Position numbers and translations under genes: made by a program. Shown piece after piece: positions 29,870 through 39,334 of a stretch of 64,000 nucleotides of DNA (position 1 is the first letter of the stretch; the number at the start of each line of letters is the position of its first letter). Origin of the DNA: Ignavibacteriota bacterium (lineage in GTDB: Bacteria > Bacteroidota > Ignavibacteria > Ignavibacteriales > Ignavibacteriaceae); assembly GCA_013285405.1 (NCBI GenBank), contig CP053446.1, forward strand, positions 3,643,001-3,707,000. Reading direction: 5' to 3'. A model generated the notes under the pieces. It did not search any database and was not told the DNA's origin. It saw nothing but the letters and a program-made list of their open reading frames with translations.

Positions 29870-32224
29870 ATGTTAAGTTCAAAAATCGATTTTGTTTCCA
29901 AGTATAACGATCTTGTACTTTATGCACTCTCCGCAGCTAAAGAATTTCCTGATAATCTTTGTGATTATCTTGTCAATGAATTTGAATTCGAGGCAGTAAT
30001 AATAACTAAGATTAAGGACAAGACTTTTGAGCTATTAGGTAAATCTACTTTAGCTAAAAAATCACTTAAGAATGGAACAGAAATAACTTGTAAACATTGT
30101 CAGACAGTACAAATCCCTACAACTGAAGTCACATTTGAAATAAATCCTCAATGCGAAATTATTGCAGCAGAAATGGTGGTATTTGAAGGATGCTTATACA
30201 TTCCGGTTTCCAACGATGAGAAAGTTATACTTAAAATTGCAAAGCAAACTGAATTTACAAACGTCGAGAAAGATAATCTGATCATTATCGGGAATACAAT
30301 CAGAAATCTGTTGCGTCTTTGGATGGGTAAGAAAGGTGGTTTAAGTTATACAATAAGTGATATAATTACTACAATCAGTCCCGAGATAAGAACTCCCATC
30401 AACAGTATTCTTGGATTTGCTTCATTGCTCAATGAAGAAAATTTATCACTGACTCAACACGAATATCTTTCTACTTTAAAAGAAAATGCTTATGATCTGC
30501 TTTCACTGCTTAATGACCTTATTGAGCTTGTTAAGCTTGAAACTTTTAAAGGTGTTGAAGAAGATACTGAAATCAATATTTTAAACTTTTTTCATGATAT
30601 TCTAAAACTATTCGAAGATAAAAATTACAGAAACAGAATTGAAATTATATCAAATATTGATAAGGGATTACCTCATTCAGTTAAATGCAATTCACACAAA
30701 CTTCAATATATAGTTACTAACCTGATTACGATCTCACTTCGTTTAACAGAAAGAGGCAAAATCAGTGTGGCAGTTTTTTCACCTGAAAAGGATAGACTGA
30801 CAGTTAGAATAGCTGATACCGGTGTTGGAATACCATCGGATAAGATGAAAGATATTTACAATCCTTTCGCACTTACCGATCAATTTATAACTACTGTCGG
30901 AAGTACAACCGGTTTGGGTTTGACTTTAATAAAACGATATGTCGATTTCTTGAATGGTGAGCTTGACATTACTAGCACTATTGGAAAAGGCACTACTTTC
31001 AACTTAACAATTCCTGTTGAAGAAATATCAATAATAGAAAAACAGATAAGCAGTCTGCCAAAACCGGATTTCACAAACAAGGTTCTCGTTGTTGAAGATG
31101 ATTATGCAACATCCAAGTTACTATCAAATTATCTTCACAAGTGGGGATATGAACCGACTATTGTGAATTCTGCTGAACAAACATTAAAAGTACTTCAGAA
31201 GGATCAGTATCTGGCGATATTAATGGATATTGTTTTACCGGATGCAAATGGATTGGAATTACTTCAGAGGATACGCGAAATAAAAACTGCCAAATCAACT
31301 CCTGTTATTGTTTGCTCTGTTGAAGCAGAACAACAGAAAGCATTTCTTATGGGAGCAGTTGAATATTTTATAAAACCTGTCAACTATAAATATCTTATCG
31401 AGGTATTAACTAATTACCGGTTAAGGAAGGATTCAAATATTCTTCTGGTTGATGATGATATTCCAAGTTTGAATTTGCTAAAGGAAGCAGTTGAAAGAAA
31501 TGGATTTAAAGCACTTGCTTATTCTGATTCAACGCAAGTATTGGATTCAATTCAAAACATTCATCTTGATCTTGCTATAATTGATCTCGACATGCCCGAA
31601 ATGGATGGAATAGAACTGATTGAAAAGATAAAATATCTGGAAGTCTTTAAAAATCTTCCTATCATTATTTACACCGGTAAAGAAAATTTTGAAGAAGATA
31701 TAAAACGAATTGATGGCTTATTCGAAAATCTTTTACGCAAAAGCAGTACAAGCATTGAAGACCTGCAGGAAACAATTAATCAAATGATTAATCGCTACGA
31801 AGAACCATCAGCTCAGGAAGATGTAAAAGAGAAGAAAGATACAGTTAAAATCCTTTTAGTTGAGGATTATAAACATTCACAGATTATTGTAACACGTCTG
31901 CTCAAGAAAAATGATTTTGAATCTATAGTAGTTGTTGAAAACGGACAGGAAGCACTTGATGCAGTAAAACAACAACATTATGACCTGATACTGATGGATA
32001 TGCAAATGCCCGTGATGAATGGATTTGAAGCTACAAGAAAAATCAGGGAGCTCAAAGATTATAAAGATACACCAATAGTTGCTCTTACTGCTTTTGCAAT
32101 GAAAGGCGATAGAGAGAAATGTTTGGACGCAGGCGCAACAGATTATATTCCGAAACCGATCGACAGCCACGAGTTCATCCAAAAAGTTAAATACTACACA
32201 GAGAAAAAGCTGGTTACCAGATAA
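29870..32224 (+). CDS. Degenerate hybrid histidine kinase with three receiver domains, lacking the phosphoacceptor His
   Basis: 784 residues. An N-terminal GAF-like region (1-150) precedes a HisKA/HATPase core. At the H-box the usual SHEIRTPLN reads SPEIRTPIN, with Pro171 (codon CCC at 30380) in place of the phosphorylated His. In the N-box, NLITISLRLT has Ile288 where the Mg-binding Asn is expected. The G1 (DTGVGIP) and G2 (GLGLTL) boxes are intact, so ATP may still bind. Three receiver domains follow at about 404-520, 523-640 and 661-780, each with DD/ED acidic residues and a phosphorylatable Asp (MDIVLPD, IDLDMPEMDG, MDMQMPVMNG). It probably acts as a scaffold or as a receiver for phosphate from another kinase. 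Confidence 0.88.
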   Translation: MLSSKIDFVSKYNDLVLYALSAAKEFPDNLCDYLVNEFEFEAVIITKIKDKTFELLGKSTLAKKSLKNGTEITCKHCQTVQIPTTEVTFEINPQCEIIAAEMVVFEGCLYIPVSNDEKVILKIAKQTEFTNVEKDNLIIIGNTIRNLLRLWMGKKGGLSYTISDIITTISPEIRTPINSILGFASLLNEENLSLTQHEYLSTLKENAYDLLSLLNDLIELVKLETFKGVEEDTEINILNFFHDILKLFEDKNYRNRIEIISNIDKGLPHSVKCNSHKLQYIVTNLITISLRLTERGKISVAVFSPEKDRLTVRIADTGVGIPSDKMKDIYNPFALTDQFITTVGSTTGLGLTLIKRYVDFLNGELDITSTIGKGTTFNLTIPVEEISIIEKQISSLPKPDFTNKVLVVEDDYATSKLLSNYLHKWGYEPTIVNSAEQTLKVLQKDQYLAILMDIVLPDANGLELLQRIREIKTAKSTPVIVCSVEAEQQKAFLMGAVEYFIKPVNYKYLIEVLTNYRLRKDSNILLVDDDIPSLNLLKEAVERNGFKALAYSDSTQVLDSIQNIHLDLAIIDLDMPEMDGIELIEKIKYLEVFKNLPIIIYTGKENFEEDIKRIDGLFENLLRKSSTSIEDLQETINQMINRYEEPSAQEDVKEKKDTVKILLVEDYKHSQIIVTRLLKKNDFESIVVVENGQEALDAVKQQHYDLILMDMQMPVMNGFEATRKIRELKDYKDTPIVALTAFAMKGDREKCLDAGATDYIPKPIDSHEFIQKVKYYTEKKLVTR

Positions 32225-32266
32225 TCAACTTCACTTCCATCTTAATTATTTAAGGATTTAGTTCTT

Positions 32267-32274
32267 TATCTTTG
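32267..32274 (+). promoter_or_regulatory. TAnnTTTG promoter element upstream of gltX
   Basis: TATCTTTG lies 31 bp before the gltX ATG in a 81-bp intergenic gap. No clear upstream TTG box is present at the right distance, so this is a weak call. Confidence 0.3.
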
Positions 32275-32305
32275 CATTTAAATTTTAAGTTTAATTAAGT
32301 GTAAG

Positions 32306-33763
32306 ATGAACAAAATAACTCCAAGAGTGCGATTTGCCCCAAGTCCAACAGGTTATCTTCATATTGGTGGATTGCGAACTGCATTATACAATTATTTATT
32401 CGCTAAACATCTAAATGGAAAACTCATACTCAGAATTGAAGATACTGATAGAAAAAGATTTGTTGAAGGTGCTATCGAAAACCTGATTGATACATTAAAT
32501 TGGGCAGAAATTAAGTTTGATGAAGGTCCGGGGATTGACGGAAATTTTGGTCCTTACTTGCAATCAGAACGATTGAAAATTTATAAAGAACTTGTGGAGA
32601 AACTTGTTGCAGAAGAAAATGCATATTATTGTTTTTGCACTCCTGAACGTCTCGAAAAATTAAAGGAAGAACAGCAGAAACAAAAACTTCCTCAGGCAAA
32701 ATATGATAAGCATTGCCTCAATCTGAATAAAAGTGAAGTCGAAGAAAAATTAAAATCGCAAATTCCATTTGTAATCAGATTAAACGTTAAGCCCAATCAA
32801 AAAATTATTTTTACTGATGTCATCAGAGAATCTGTTCAGTTCGATACTGAAAATATTGACGACCAGGTTTTGCTAAAAAGTGACGGCTATCCGACTTATC
32901 ACCTCGCAAATGTGGTTGATGATCATCTGATGGGAATCACTCACGTCATTAGAGGTGAAGAATGGCTTTCATCAACTCCTAAACATATTATTCTTTATGA
33001 TTATTTTGGCTGGGAAAAACCTGTCTTTGCACACCTCCCTCTCCTTTTAAATCCAGACAAAACAAAACTGAGTAAAAGACAAGGAGATGTTGCTGTTGAA
33101 GATTACAGAGATAAAGGATATCTGAAAGAAGCATTGATTAATTTTGTTGCACTACTTGGCTGGAACTATGGTGATGATAAAGAATACTACGAAATGGATG
33201 AATTAATAGAAAAATTTTCACTTGAGCGTGTACACAAGGCGGGAGCTGTATTTAATCTGGAAAAACTGAACTGGCTTAATTTTGAACATCTCCGAAGAAA
33301 ACCTGATGATGTTGTTCTTCAATGGTTAAAAGAAGAAATACGAAAATCGGAATTAAGCTTTAAATCATTCAGTGATGATTATCTGATCAAAGTTATTTCC
33401 GCAATGAAGGAAAGAGTATCCTTTGTAAAAGAATATTTGACTAAAAGTTTATATTTTTTCGAAGCTCCGAATCAGTACGAAGAACAAAATCTGAAGAAAC
33501 GATGGAAAGAAGATTCAGCGGAATTACTTGGAAAGCTTGCGCAAAAATTTGAGCAGATTAATAACCCATCGAAGGAAGATTATGAAAAAGCGCTTGATGA
33601 ACTATCAGTTCAATTAAATATCAATAAAGGAAAACTTGTTCACCCGTTAAGAATTGCAGTCTCCGGAATCGGCGAAGGACCAGGAGTTTTTGATATCATC
33701 ACAATTCTCGGTAAAGAAGAAACACTTAAAAGAATTAATACTGCACTTCAAAAATTGAGTTAA
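32306..33763 (+). CDS. gltX: Glutamyl-tRNA synthetase
   Basis: 485 residues, full length. The class I HIGH motif appears as PTGYLHIGGLRTALYN near the N-terminus, and the KMSKS equivalent as KTKLSKRQG at about residue 252. Further family landmarks are RIEDTDRKR and VIRGEEWLSSTPKH. The cysteine-rich CFCTPERLEKL segment resembles the zinc region of bacterial GluRS. It charges tRNA-Glu in the cytoplasm. It is followed after 17 bp by glnS, so the two are probably one transcript. Confidence 0.95.
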   Translation: MNKITPRVRFAPSPTGYLHIGGLRTALYNYLFAKHLNGKLILRIEDTDRKRFVEGAIENLIDTLNWAEIKFDEGPGIDGNFGPYLQSERLKIYKELVEKLVAEENAYYCFCTPERLEKLKEEQQKQKLPQAKYDKHCLNLNKSEVEEKLKSQIPFVIRLNVKPNQKIIFTDVIRESVQFDTENIDDQVLLKSDGYPTYHLANVVDDHLMGITHVIRGEEWLSSTPKHIILYDYFGWEKPVFAHLPLLLNPDKTKLSKRQGDVAVEDYRDKGYLKEALINFVALLGWNYGDDKEYYEMDELIEKFSLERVHKAGAVFNLEKLNWLNFEHLRRKPDDVVLQWLKEEIRKSELSFKSFSDDYLIKVISAMKERVSFVKEYLTKSLYFFEAPNQYEEQNLKKRWKEDSAELLGKLAQKFEQINNPSKEDYEKALDELSVQLNINKGKLVHPLRIAVSGIGEGPGVFDIITILGKEETLKRINTALQKLS

Positions 33764-33780
33764 CTAAATTTTAATATTAT

Positions 33781-35484
33781 ATGAGTAACGAAGAAAATAA
33801 AAACGAAATTAAAAAACCTTCAAATTTTATCAGAGAGATTATTGATGCTGATTTAGCAACAGGTAAACATAGTGAAGTTCATACGCGTTTTCCTCCGGAA
33901 CCGAACGGTTACCTGCATATTGGTCATGCTAAATCTATTTGTCTGAATTTTGGATTGGCAATAGATTATAACGGAAAGTGCAATCTTCGTTTCGATGATA
34001 CTAATCCAACCAAAGAAGAACAGGAATACGTTGATTCGATAAAAGAAGATGTTCGCTGGCTCGGTTTTGAGTGGGAGAACAGAGAATATTTTGCATCTGA
34101 CTATTTTGATCAGTTGTATGAATTCGCAATTAAATTAATTAAAAAAGGAAAAGCTTATGTCGATTCATTGAATGCTGATCAGATCAGAGAATTAAGAGGA
34201 ACACCTACTGAAGCAGGAAAAGAAAGTCCATACCGGAACAGAACAATAGATGAAAATCTGAATTTGTTTGAAAGGATGAAAAACGGTGAATTTAAAGAAG
34301 GTGAACATGTTTTGCGTGCGAAGATTGATATGGCATCACCAAATTTAAATTTACGAGATCCTGTCATGTACCGGATTCTTCATAAATCACATCATAGAAC
34401 CGGAAATAAATGGTGCATTTATCCAATGTACGATTGGGCACATGGTCAATCCGATTCTATTGAAGGAATTACACACTCACTTTGCACATTGGAATTTGAG
34501 AACCATCGTCCTCTATATGATTGGTTCATTCAGGAACTTGAAATTTATCCACCTCAACAAATTGAGTTCGCAAGACTAAATCTTAGTTATACAATAATGA
34601 GCAAAAGAAAGCTTCTTTCATTGGTTGAAAGAAAATATGTTGATGGTTGGGATGATCCAAGAATGCCTACTATTTCCGGATTAAGAAGAAGAGGTTACAC
34701 ACCTGAATCTATCAGAAATTTTTCAGAACGGGTAGGAATAGCAAAACGTGAAAATACAATTGATGTTGCTTTACTCGAATTTAGCATTCGTGAAGATTTA
34801 AATCTTCGTGCAAAAAGAGTTATGGCAGTTTTAAATCCGCTGAAAGTTGTAATAACAAATTATCCTGAAAATCAGATTGAGGAATTAGATGCAATAAATA
34901 ATCCTGAAGACACTTCAATGGGAACAAGAAAAATTCCTTTCTGCAGAGAAATATATATTGATCGAGATGATTTTAGAGAAGTTCCTCCGCCAAAATTTCA
35001 CCGGTTATTCCCCGGCAGTGAAGTACGATTACGATATGCATATATAATAAAATGTGAAAGTGTTATAAAAGATCAGGTTACAGGCGAAATAACAGAACTG
35101 CACTGCACATTTTTCGCTGATACAAAAAGTGGTTCAGGAACAAGTCAAAAAAAGGCAAAAGGTACAATACATTGGGTTTCAGTCAAACATGCTTTTGAAG
35201 CTGAAGTAAGACTTTATGATAGACTTTTTTTAACTGAAAACCCTGAAGGTGAAGAAGGAAAGGATTTCACCGAATTTTTAAATCCAAATTCACTTGAAAT
35301 TAAAACCAACTGTAAGCTTGAACCTTCGCTTCAGACTGCATCATCCGGTGATAAATTTCAGTTTGAAAGAACCGGTTATTTTTCTGTCGATTCAAAATAT
35401 AGTAAGACGGGTTCGCCCGTATTTAACAGAATTGTAACTCTTAAAGATTCCTGGATTAAAGTTGAGCAGGCAGGGAAAAAATAG
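33781..35484 (+). CDS. glnS: Glutaminyl-tRNA synthetase
   Basis: 567 residues. HIGH motif [27 protein letters not shown] equivalent [27 protein letters not shown], and the GlnRS-specific [19 protein letters not shown]-terminal anticodon-binding beta-barrels are present ([20 protein letters not shown]). Having glnS implies that direct glutaminylation of tRNA-Gln is available. A weak hairpin follows the stop (ATCAGG/CCTGAT, 35485-35503). Confidence 0.96.
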   Translation: MSNEENKNEIKKPSNFIREIIDADLATGKHSEVHTRFPPEPNGYLHIGHAKSICLNFGLAIDYNGKCNLRFDDTNPTKEEQEYVDSIKEDVRWLGFEWENREYFASDYFDQLYEFAIKLIKKGKAYVDSLNADQIRELRGTPTEAGKESPYRNRTIDENLNLFERMKNGEFKEGEHVLRAKIDMASPNLNLRDPVMYRILHKSHHRTGNKWCIYPMYDWAHGQSDSIEGITHSLCTLEFENHRPLYDWFIQELEIYPPQQIEFARLNLSYTIMSKRKLLSLVERKYVDGWDDPRMPTISGLRRRGYTPESIRNFSERVGIAKRENTIDVALLEFSIREDLNLRAKRVMAVLNPLKVVITNYPENQIEELDAINNPEDTSMGTRKIPFCREIYIDRDDFREVPPPKFHRLFPGSEVRLRYAYIIKCESVIKDQVTGEITELHCTFFADTKSGSGTSQKKAKGTIHWVSVKHAFEAEVRLYDRLFLTENPEGEEGKDFTEFLNPNSLEIKTNCKLEPSLQTASSGDKFQFERTGYFSVDSKYSKTGSPVFNRIVTLKDSWIKVEQAGKK

Positions 35485-35551
35485 ATCAGGTTTTTTTCCT
35501 GATAGGAAGTAAAGTTTCAGTATGAATTTTTAATTTTTCTGAAACCAGAGA

Positions 35552-35758
35552 TTAGCAACGACCGACAAATTTATACAGATTTAGCATTTTCATCAGGTTA
35601 TTTATTGCATCTCTGTCGAATGGATTTGGAATCTTGTTTACGTCTTTATATTCCTTTATGATTCCGGTTAGTTTACCTAATCCATCAACCATTCTCTGAA
35701 TAATGTTGCCATTATCCTCAATGTCGTAATAGCCTTCATATCCGATAAAAGTTTTCAT
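35552..35758 (-). CDS. Small hypothetical protein
   Basis: 68 residues with no recognised domain. It begins MKTFIGYEGYYDIEDNGNI and is mostly helical afterwards (DAINNLMKMLNLYKF), with a single Cys at the last residue. A purine-rich AGGGTGAGGG lies 8-17 nt upstream of the ATG. It follows another 68-codon gene after 27 bp on the same strand, forming a small two-gene unit. No function is proposed. Confidence 0.45.
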   Translation of the reverse strand: MKTFIGYEGYYDIEDNGNIIQRMVDGLGKLTGIIKEYKDVNKIPNPFDRDAINNLMKMLNLYKFVGRC

Positions 35759-35785
35759 TTTTGTACCCTCACCCTAAATTAATTT

Positions 35786-35992
35786 TTATAATTCCATATA
35801 ATCATCGTAATCGTCCAGCTCAAGTTCATTCATACTGATATTCGTGTAGCTGTCGTTATCAATGATTTCATAAATTTGTTCGTTATCAATACATTCAGGA
35901 TCAAGACAAGGTTCTTCTTCTGAGAACATTGGCAGATCTTCATCGCTGAAGAACGAATCATAAATTTGTTTTTGCTGTAAATGTTTGTTCAC
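35786..35992 (-). CDS. Small acidic hypothetical protein
   Basis: 68 residues, strongly acidic (runs such as SDEDLPMFSEEEP and LELDDYDDYMEL), with two Cys spaced CLDPEC. The start is a GTG preceded by a good GGAGG about 10 nt upstream, which argues that it is translated. No similarity is recognised. It is upstream partner of the 35552-35758 gene. Confidence 0.45.
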   Translation of the reverse strand: MNKHLQQKQIYDSFFSDEDLPMFSEEEPCLDPECIDNEQIYEIIDNDSYTNISMNELELDDYDDYMEL

Positions 35993-35999
35993 CTTCTGT

Positions 36000-36394
36000 A
36001 CCTCCAGTTAGTTTATAAATATGTTTCATGTAAAATGCCAACAATGGTGCCAGAATTGACGTAGCGACAATTCTATCTTATTCAAAATAAATGTTCTGAT
36101 TCCAATTGAATATCATCACTTTAATCTTTACTTAAATGTAATAGATGTAGAATGAAGGAGAAAAAGAGTCACTATAAGAGAAGAAATTACAAGGTAAAAA
36201 TATTTTACCCAATGATACGCAGAGATTGGCGTTTAAAAATTGCCATATCAGTTTAAGTTTTTTAATTTTGTCAGGTCAATTTGCTTTGTAATATGATTTG
36301 CTTTTACGAAACAAAGTATCGTCAAGATTTTGCGCCTCGCGAGTTGGCAGCGAAATGTTACTGAGATTTGTTGTTCTTCAATAATAATCTTATT
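36000..36394. other. Gene-free region upstream of tRNA-Leu
   Basis: About 395 bp without a credible ORF. It should hold the divergent promoters for the small acidic gene (minus) and tRNA-Leu (plus). No repeat or conserved RNA was recognised here. Confidence 0.5.
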
Positions 36395-36480
36395 GCCGAA
36401 GTGGCGGAATTGGTAGACGCGCTGGACTCAAAATCCAGTATGGCTCACCCCATGTGCCGGTTCGAGTCCGGCCTTCGGTA
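36395..36480 (+). tRNA. tRNA-Leu (anticodon CAA)
   Basis: 86-nt class II tRNA: acceptor GCCGAAG/CTTCGGT (G1-T72 wobble), discriminator A, anticodon stem CTGGA/TCCAG with loop CTCAAAA, long variable arm (TATGGCTCACCCCATG), and T-loop TTCGAGT. CCA is not encoded. Unlike the other three tRNAs here, it has no broken copies around it. Confidence 0.95.
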
Positions 36481-36485
36481 CTCGT

Positions 36486-36508
36486 AAAACCCTCTTCAGG
36501 AGGGTTTT
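36486..36508 (+). terminator. Terminator of tRNA-Leu
   Basis: AAAACCCTC pairs with GAGGGTTTT around a 5-nt loop, six bases after the tRNA. The downstream rhodanese gene begins 18 bp later. Confidence 0.75.
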
Positions 36509-36525
36509 ATAATATTCAAAAATTG

Positions 36526-37191
36526 ATGAAAATATTCAGTTATAAAAAAATATTTGGTATTCTTTTAACAAGCATCTTTATAGGATTCCTGATTAATTAC
36601 TTTAATCCTAAAGGCATATCTTTAATTCGGGAAACGCCTGAAATCAATTGGGCTTCTGATTCATTGTTTAACAATCTTGAGACTGTGACCATTGAGGATG
36701 ATAGTATCACCAGCATTCCGGAAGAAATAAATGTAAATCAATCTGATACTAACTCTCAACCAGAAATTTCATCGAAAAAGAGAGAAGACTTTATTCAACC
36801 ACCAACTGAGCCAATTAAAACCGAAGATAAAAAAACCGGGACAGTTGTAGCTTTCACTGAGCCAAAAGCTGTTACATTAGATCAAGCTTATAAACTTTTT
36901 AATAGTGGAGTCTTGTTCATTGATGCAAGAGATGAAGCAGATTATGTTTTGGGACATATATCTAATTCCATTAATATTCCGTTTGATGATTTTGATAATC
37001 ACAAACAAAAACTGGAAAAACTTTCCATAGAAAAGCCGATGGTTGTGTATTGTGCTGGGACTGATTGCGATTTAAGTCACCTACTTGCAAATCTTCTTTT
37101 TGAAAAAGGTTATAAACAGGTCTATGTTTTCTTTGGCGGCTGGAACGAGTGGATTGAAGCAAATTATTTAATTGATAAATCTGCTGAGTAA
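36526..37191 (+). CDS. Membrane-anchored rhodanese-like protein
   Basis: 221 residues from ATG 36526. An N-terminal membrane anchor (IFGILLTSIFIGFLINYF) is followed by a 90-residue Ser/Thr/Glu-rich linker. A C-terminal rhodanese domain has LFIDARDEADYVLGHISNSINIPFDDF and the active-site loop VVYCAGTDCD with the catalytic Cys. It probably acts in periplasmic sulfur transfer or as a thiol-redox partner. Two bp separate it from the MauE-like gene. A longer upstream frame from 36454 would overlap the tRNA and is rejected. Confidence 0.8.
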   Translation: MKIFSYKKIFGILLTSIFIGFLINYFNPKGISLIRETPEINWASDSLFNNLETVTIEDDSITSIPEEINVNQSDTNSQPEISSKKREDFIQPPTEPIKTEDKKTGTVVAFTEPKAVTLDQAYKLFNSGVLFIDARDEADYVLGHISNSINIPFDDFDNHKQKLEKLSIEKPMVVYCAGTDCDLSHLLANLLFEKGYKQVYVFFGGWNEWIEANYLIDKSAE

Positions 37192-37193
37192 AA

Positions 37194-37640
37194 ATGTTTA
37201 CAAAAGTTTTTAACAATAAATATCTTTTACTGACTTTCAGATTACTCTTAGGTTTTGTTTTTATTTATGCTGCAATTTTTAAAGTAGTGGATGCTCAGGG
37301 ATTTTCACAATCAATCTATAATTACAAACTGATGCCTGATTTAACAATAAATGCTCTTTCGATTGTAATTCCATGGATTGAATTAGTCGCTGGTTTACTT
37401 CTGATATTAGGGATTTCTGTAAAAGAAAATTCACTTATTTTAAGCAGTCTGCTATTAATATTTATCATTGCAATCTCAATCAGCCTTGCAAGAGGATTGA
37501 ATATTGAATGCGGATGCTTCGGTACTGTAAGTGGCGCAAAAGTAGGATTGTTAAAGATCTTTGAAAATGTTGGTTTGTTCATCGTTGGTCTGATCCTGAT
37601 TAAATTCGATTCGAAATTTCTTTCACTATCAAAACAATAA
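37194..37640 (+). CDS. MauE/DoxX-like redox membrane protein
   Basis: 148 residues with four transmembrane helices. The MauE-family pattern is clear: LLLGFVFIYAAIFKV, PWIELVAGLLLILG, and the ECGCFG cysteine motif before the last helix. MauE proteins assist disulfide formation or periplasmic redox maturation. Pairing with a membrane-anchored rhodanese suggests a shared thiol/sulfur role. The gene is convergent with the DnaE-like gene, with 5 bp between stops. Confidence 0.8.
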   Translation: MFTKVFNNKYLLLTFRLLLGFVFIYAAIFKVVDAQGFSQSIYNYKLMPDLTINALSIVIPWIELVAGLLLILGISVKENSLILSSLLLIFIIAISISLARGLNIECGCFGTVSGAKVGLLKIFENVGLFIVGLILIKFDSKFLSLSKQ

Positions 37641-37645
37641 TAGAT

Positions 37646-39247
37646 TTAATCTTTATTCCTTATACTCTCCATTGTATCTCTGAGAACTCCGAGTGATCTC
37701 TGACTTAAAATATCAATTTTAATCAACCCTAAATCTTCAATTGAATACATATCAGGCTGAGTTACAATTAAACCAAGTCCTTTATTCTTAGCATACTCGA
37801 GCGCAACATAATCAGTAATTTTTGTTGGTGTAATTACTATTCCACCCGGATGAATTGAAATGTGTCTTGGAAATCTTGCTATTTGAGATGCAATTGAAAC
37901 TATAGTTTTCCAGGGTTCCATTTTAAAATTAAGTCCTTTTGATTCAGGAAAAAGTTCAGCCAGATGAGGAAGGTTTACAGCATCTGTCCACGGAATTTTT
38001 CGGCTGAATTTTGAAATTTCTTCATTTGTGAATCCAAAAGCCTTCGCAACTTCTCTGAAAGCTGATCGCGCTCTGAAAGTCACAGTTGTTGAAATCATAG
38101 CAACTCTCTCATAACCATATTTTTCAAAAATATATTTTATTATTTCATCACGTTCTTTCCAGGAAAAATCAATATCAAAATCGGGCGGAGAACTTCTTGC
38201 TTTGTTTAAAAATCTTTCAAAGTAGAGATTTTGTTCAAGTGGATCAATCTGAGTTATTTGAAGACAATATGCAACAAGACTGTTCGCTGCGGATCCCCTG
38301 CCGATTGTCATCATTCCTCTCCTCTTTGCTTCATTTATTATATCCCAAACTATTAAAAAATAATTTGAGAAACCCATTTCACTTATCACAGAAAGCTCCA
38401 TCTCAAGTCTATCTTTAGCTTTGTTTGTTATAGGATTGAATCGTTTCTCAAGACCTTTAAAAGATTCATTCCAGAGCATTGTTTCAGCAGATATGTTTTC
38501 AGGAGTTGAATAAACCGGAAATTTATATTCATTCAATTTTAAATCGACGTTACATTCATTTGCGATGCGGTTTGAATTAACTAATGCTTCAGGAAGATTT
38601 TTCCATTCATCCTCAATTTGTCGGGGATCTTTAAAGTAGTATTCCTGATCTACAATCTCTTCATTTGTCAGATTATCAATGTTTGTTTTCAACCTGATGG
38701 CAGTTACTGTTTTGTGCAGGAGATAATCCTGCTTATTCAAAAAATATATCGGATTTGTTACTACTACTTCGCAATAATTTTCTTTCGCAAATTGATATCT
38801 TTTCCTGTTATTCGCTTTTTCTTTTTTCGAAGCGATAAGTTCGATAAACACATTTTCTCTTGCTTTGATATTTTTAATAATCTCAATAGAGGAAGTTATA
38901 ATGAAAAAGTTGTCAAGGTTATCGTTCAATAAGTGAGTAAGAGAAAAATCTTCATTCAGTTTTCGTGAAGTTATAATTTTACATAAATCAGAATAGCCTT
39001 TATTATTCTTTGCAAGAAGAATAATATATTCATTCGGATTTTCTGGCTGGTCAATTGTACTGCCAATTATAGGTTTTAGCCCTTTTTCTTTTGCGAGTTT
39101 TGTAAATTGAACAATACCATGCATTGAATTGGTATCAGTAATCGCAAGCGAATTTAATCTAAACTCAATGGCTTTGTCAACCAATTTGTTAATCGGAACA
39201 GTTCCTTGTAGAAAAGTATTGTTTGAATGTACGTGAAGCGGGATCAT
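37646..39247 (-). CDS. DnaE-type DNA polymerase III alpha subunit, C-terminally truncated
   Basis: 533 residues, about half of a usual DnaE (over 1000). Present: an N-terminal PHP domain (PLHVHSNNTFLQGT, ITDTNSMHGIVQF, PIIGSTID) and the palm region with TIGRGSAANSLVAYCLQITQIDP and PPDFDIDFSWKERDEI (catalytic Asp pair around 356-360). The third catalytic Asp lies in GLIKIDILSQRSLG at about 512. Missing: fingers, beta-clamp binding, OB-fold and tau-binding regions. The stop is followed almost at once by the convergent MauE-like gene, so no C-terminal half lies downstream. PHP and palm features resemble the ImuC/DnaE2 group as well as DnaE1. Confidence 0.8.
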   Translation of the reverse strand: MIPLHVHSNNTFLQGTVPINKLVDKAIEFRLNSLAITDTNSMHGIVQFTKLAKEKGLKPIIGSTIDQPENPNEYIILLAKNNKGYSDLCKIITSRKLNEDFSLTHLLNDNLDNFFIITSSIEIIKNIKARENVFIELIASKKEKANNRKRYQFAKENYCEVVVTNPIYFLNKQDYLLHKTVTAIRLKTNIDNLTNEEIVDQEYYFKDPRQIEDEWKNLPEALVNSNRIANECNVDLKLNEYKFPVYSTPENISAETMLWNESFKGLEKRFNPITNKAKDRLEMELSVISEMGFSNYFLIVWDIINEAKRRGMMTIGRGSAANSLVAYCLQITQIDPLEQNLYFERFLNKARSSPPDFDIDFSWKERDEIIKYIFEKYGYERVAMISTTVTFRARSAFREVAKAFGFTNEEISKFSRKIPWTDAVNLPHLAELFPESKGLNFKMEPWKTIVSIASQIARFPRHISIHPGGIVITPTKITDYVALEYAKNKGLGLIVTQPDMYSIEDLGLIKIDILSQRSLGVLRDTMESIRNKD

Positions 39248-39334
39248 TTGTTTGTTCGTATTAACTTTACTAAGATAAGTGTAAAGATAAACTCTAATAA
39301 GAGATAAAAGTAAGTCTGTTTATTTTAGGATTAT

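Noticed and set aside
36454..36525. Upstream extension of the rhodanese gene to an ATG at 36454
   Set aside because: It lies inside the tRNA-Leu gene and its terminator. The ATG at 36526 begins a normal membrane anchor.
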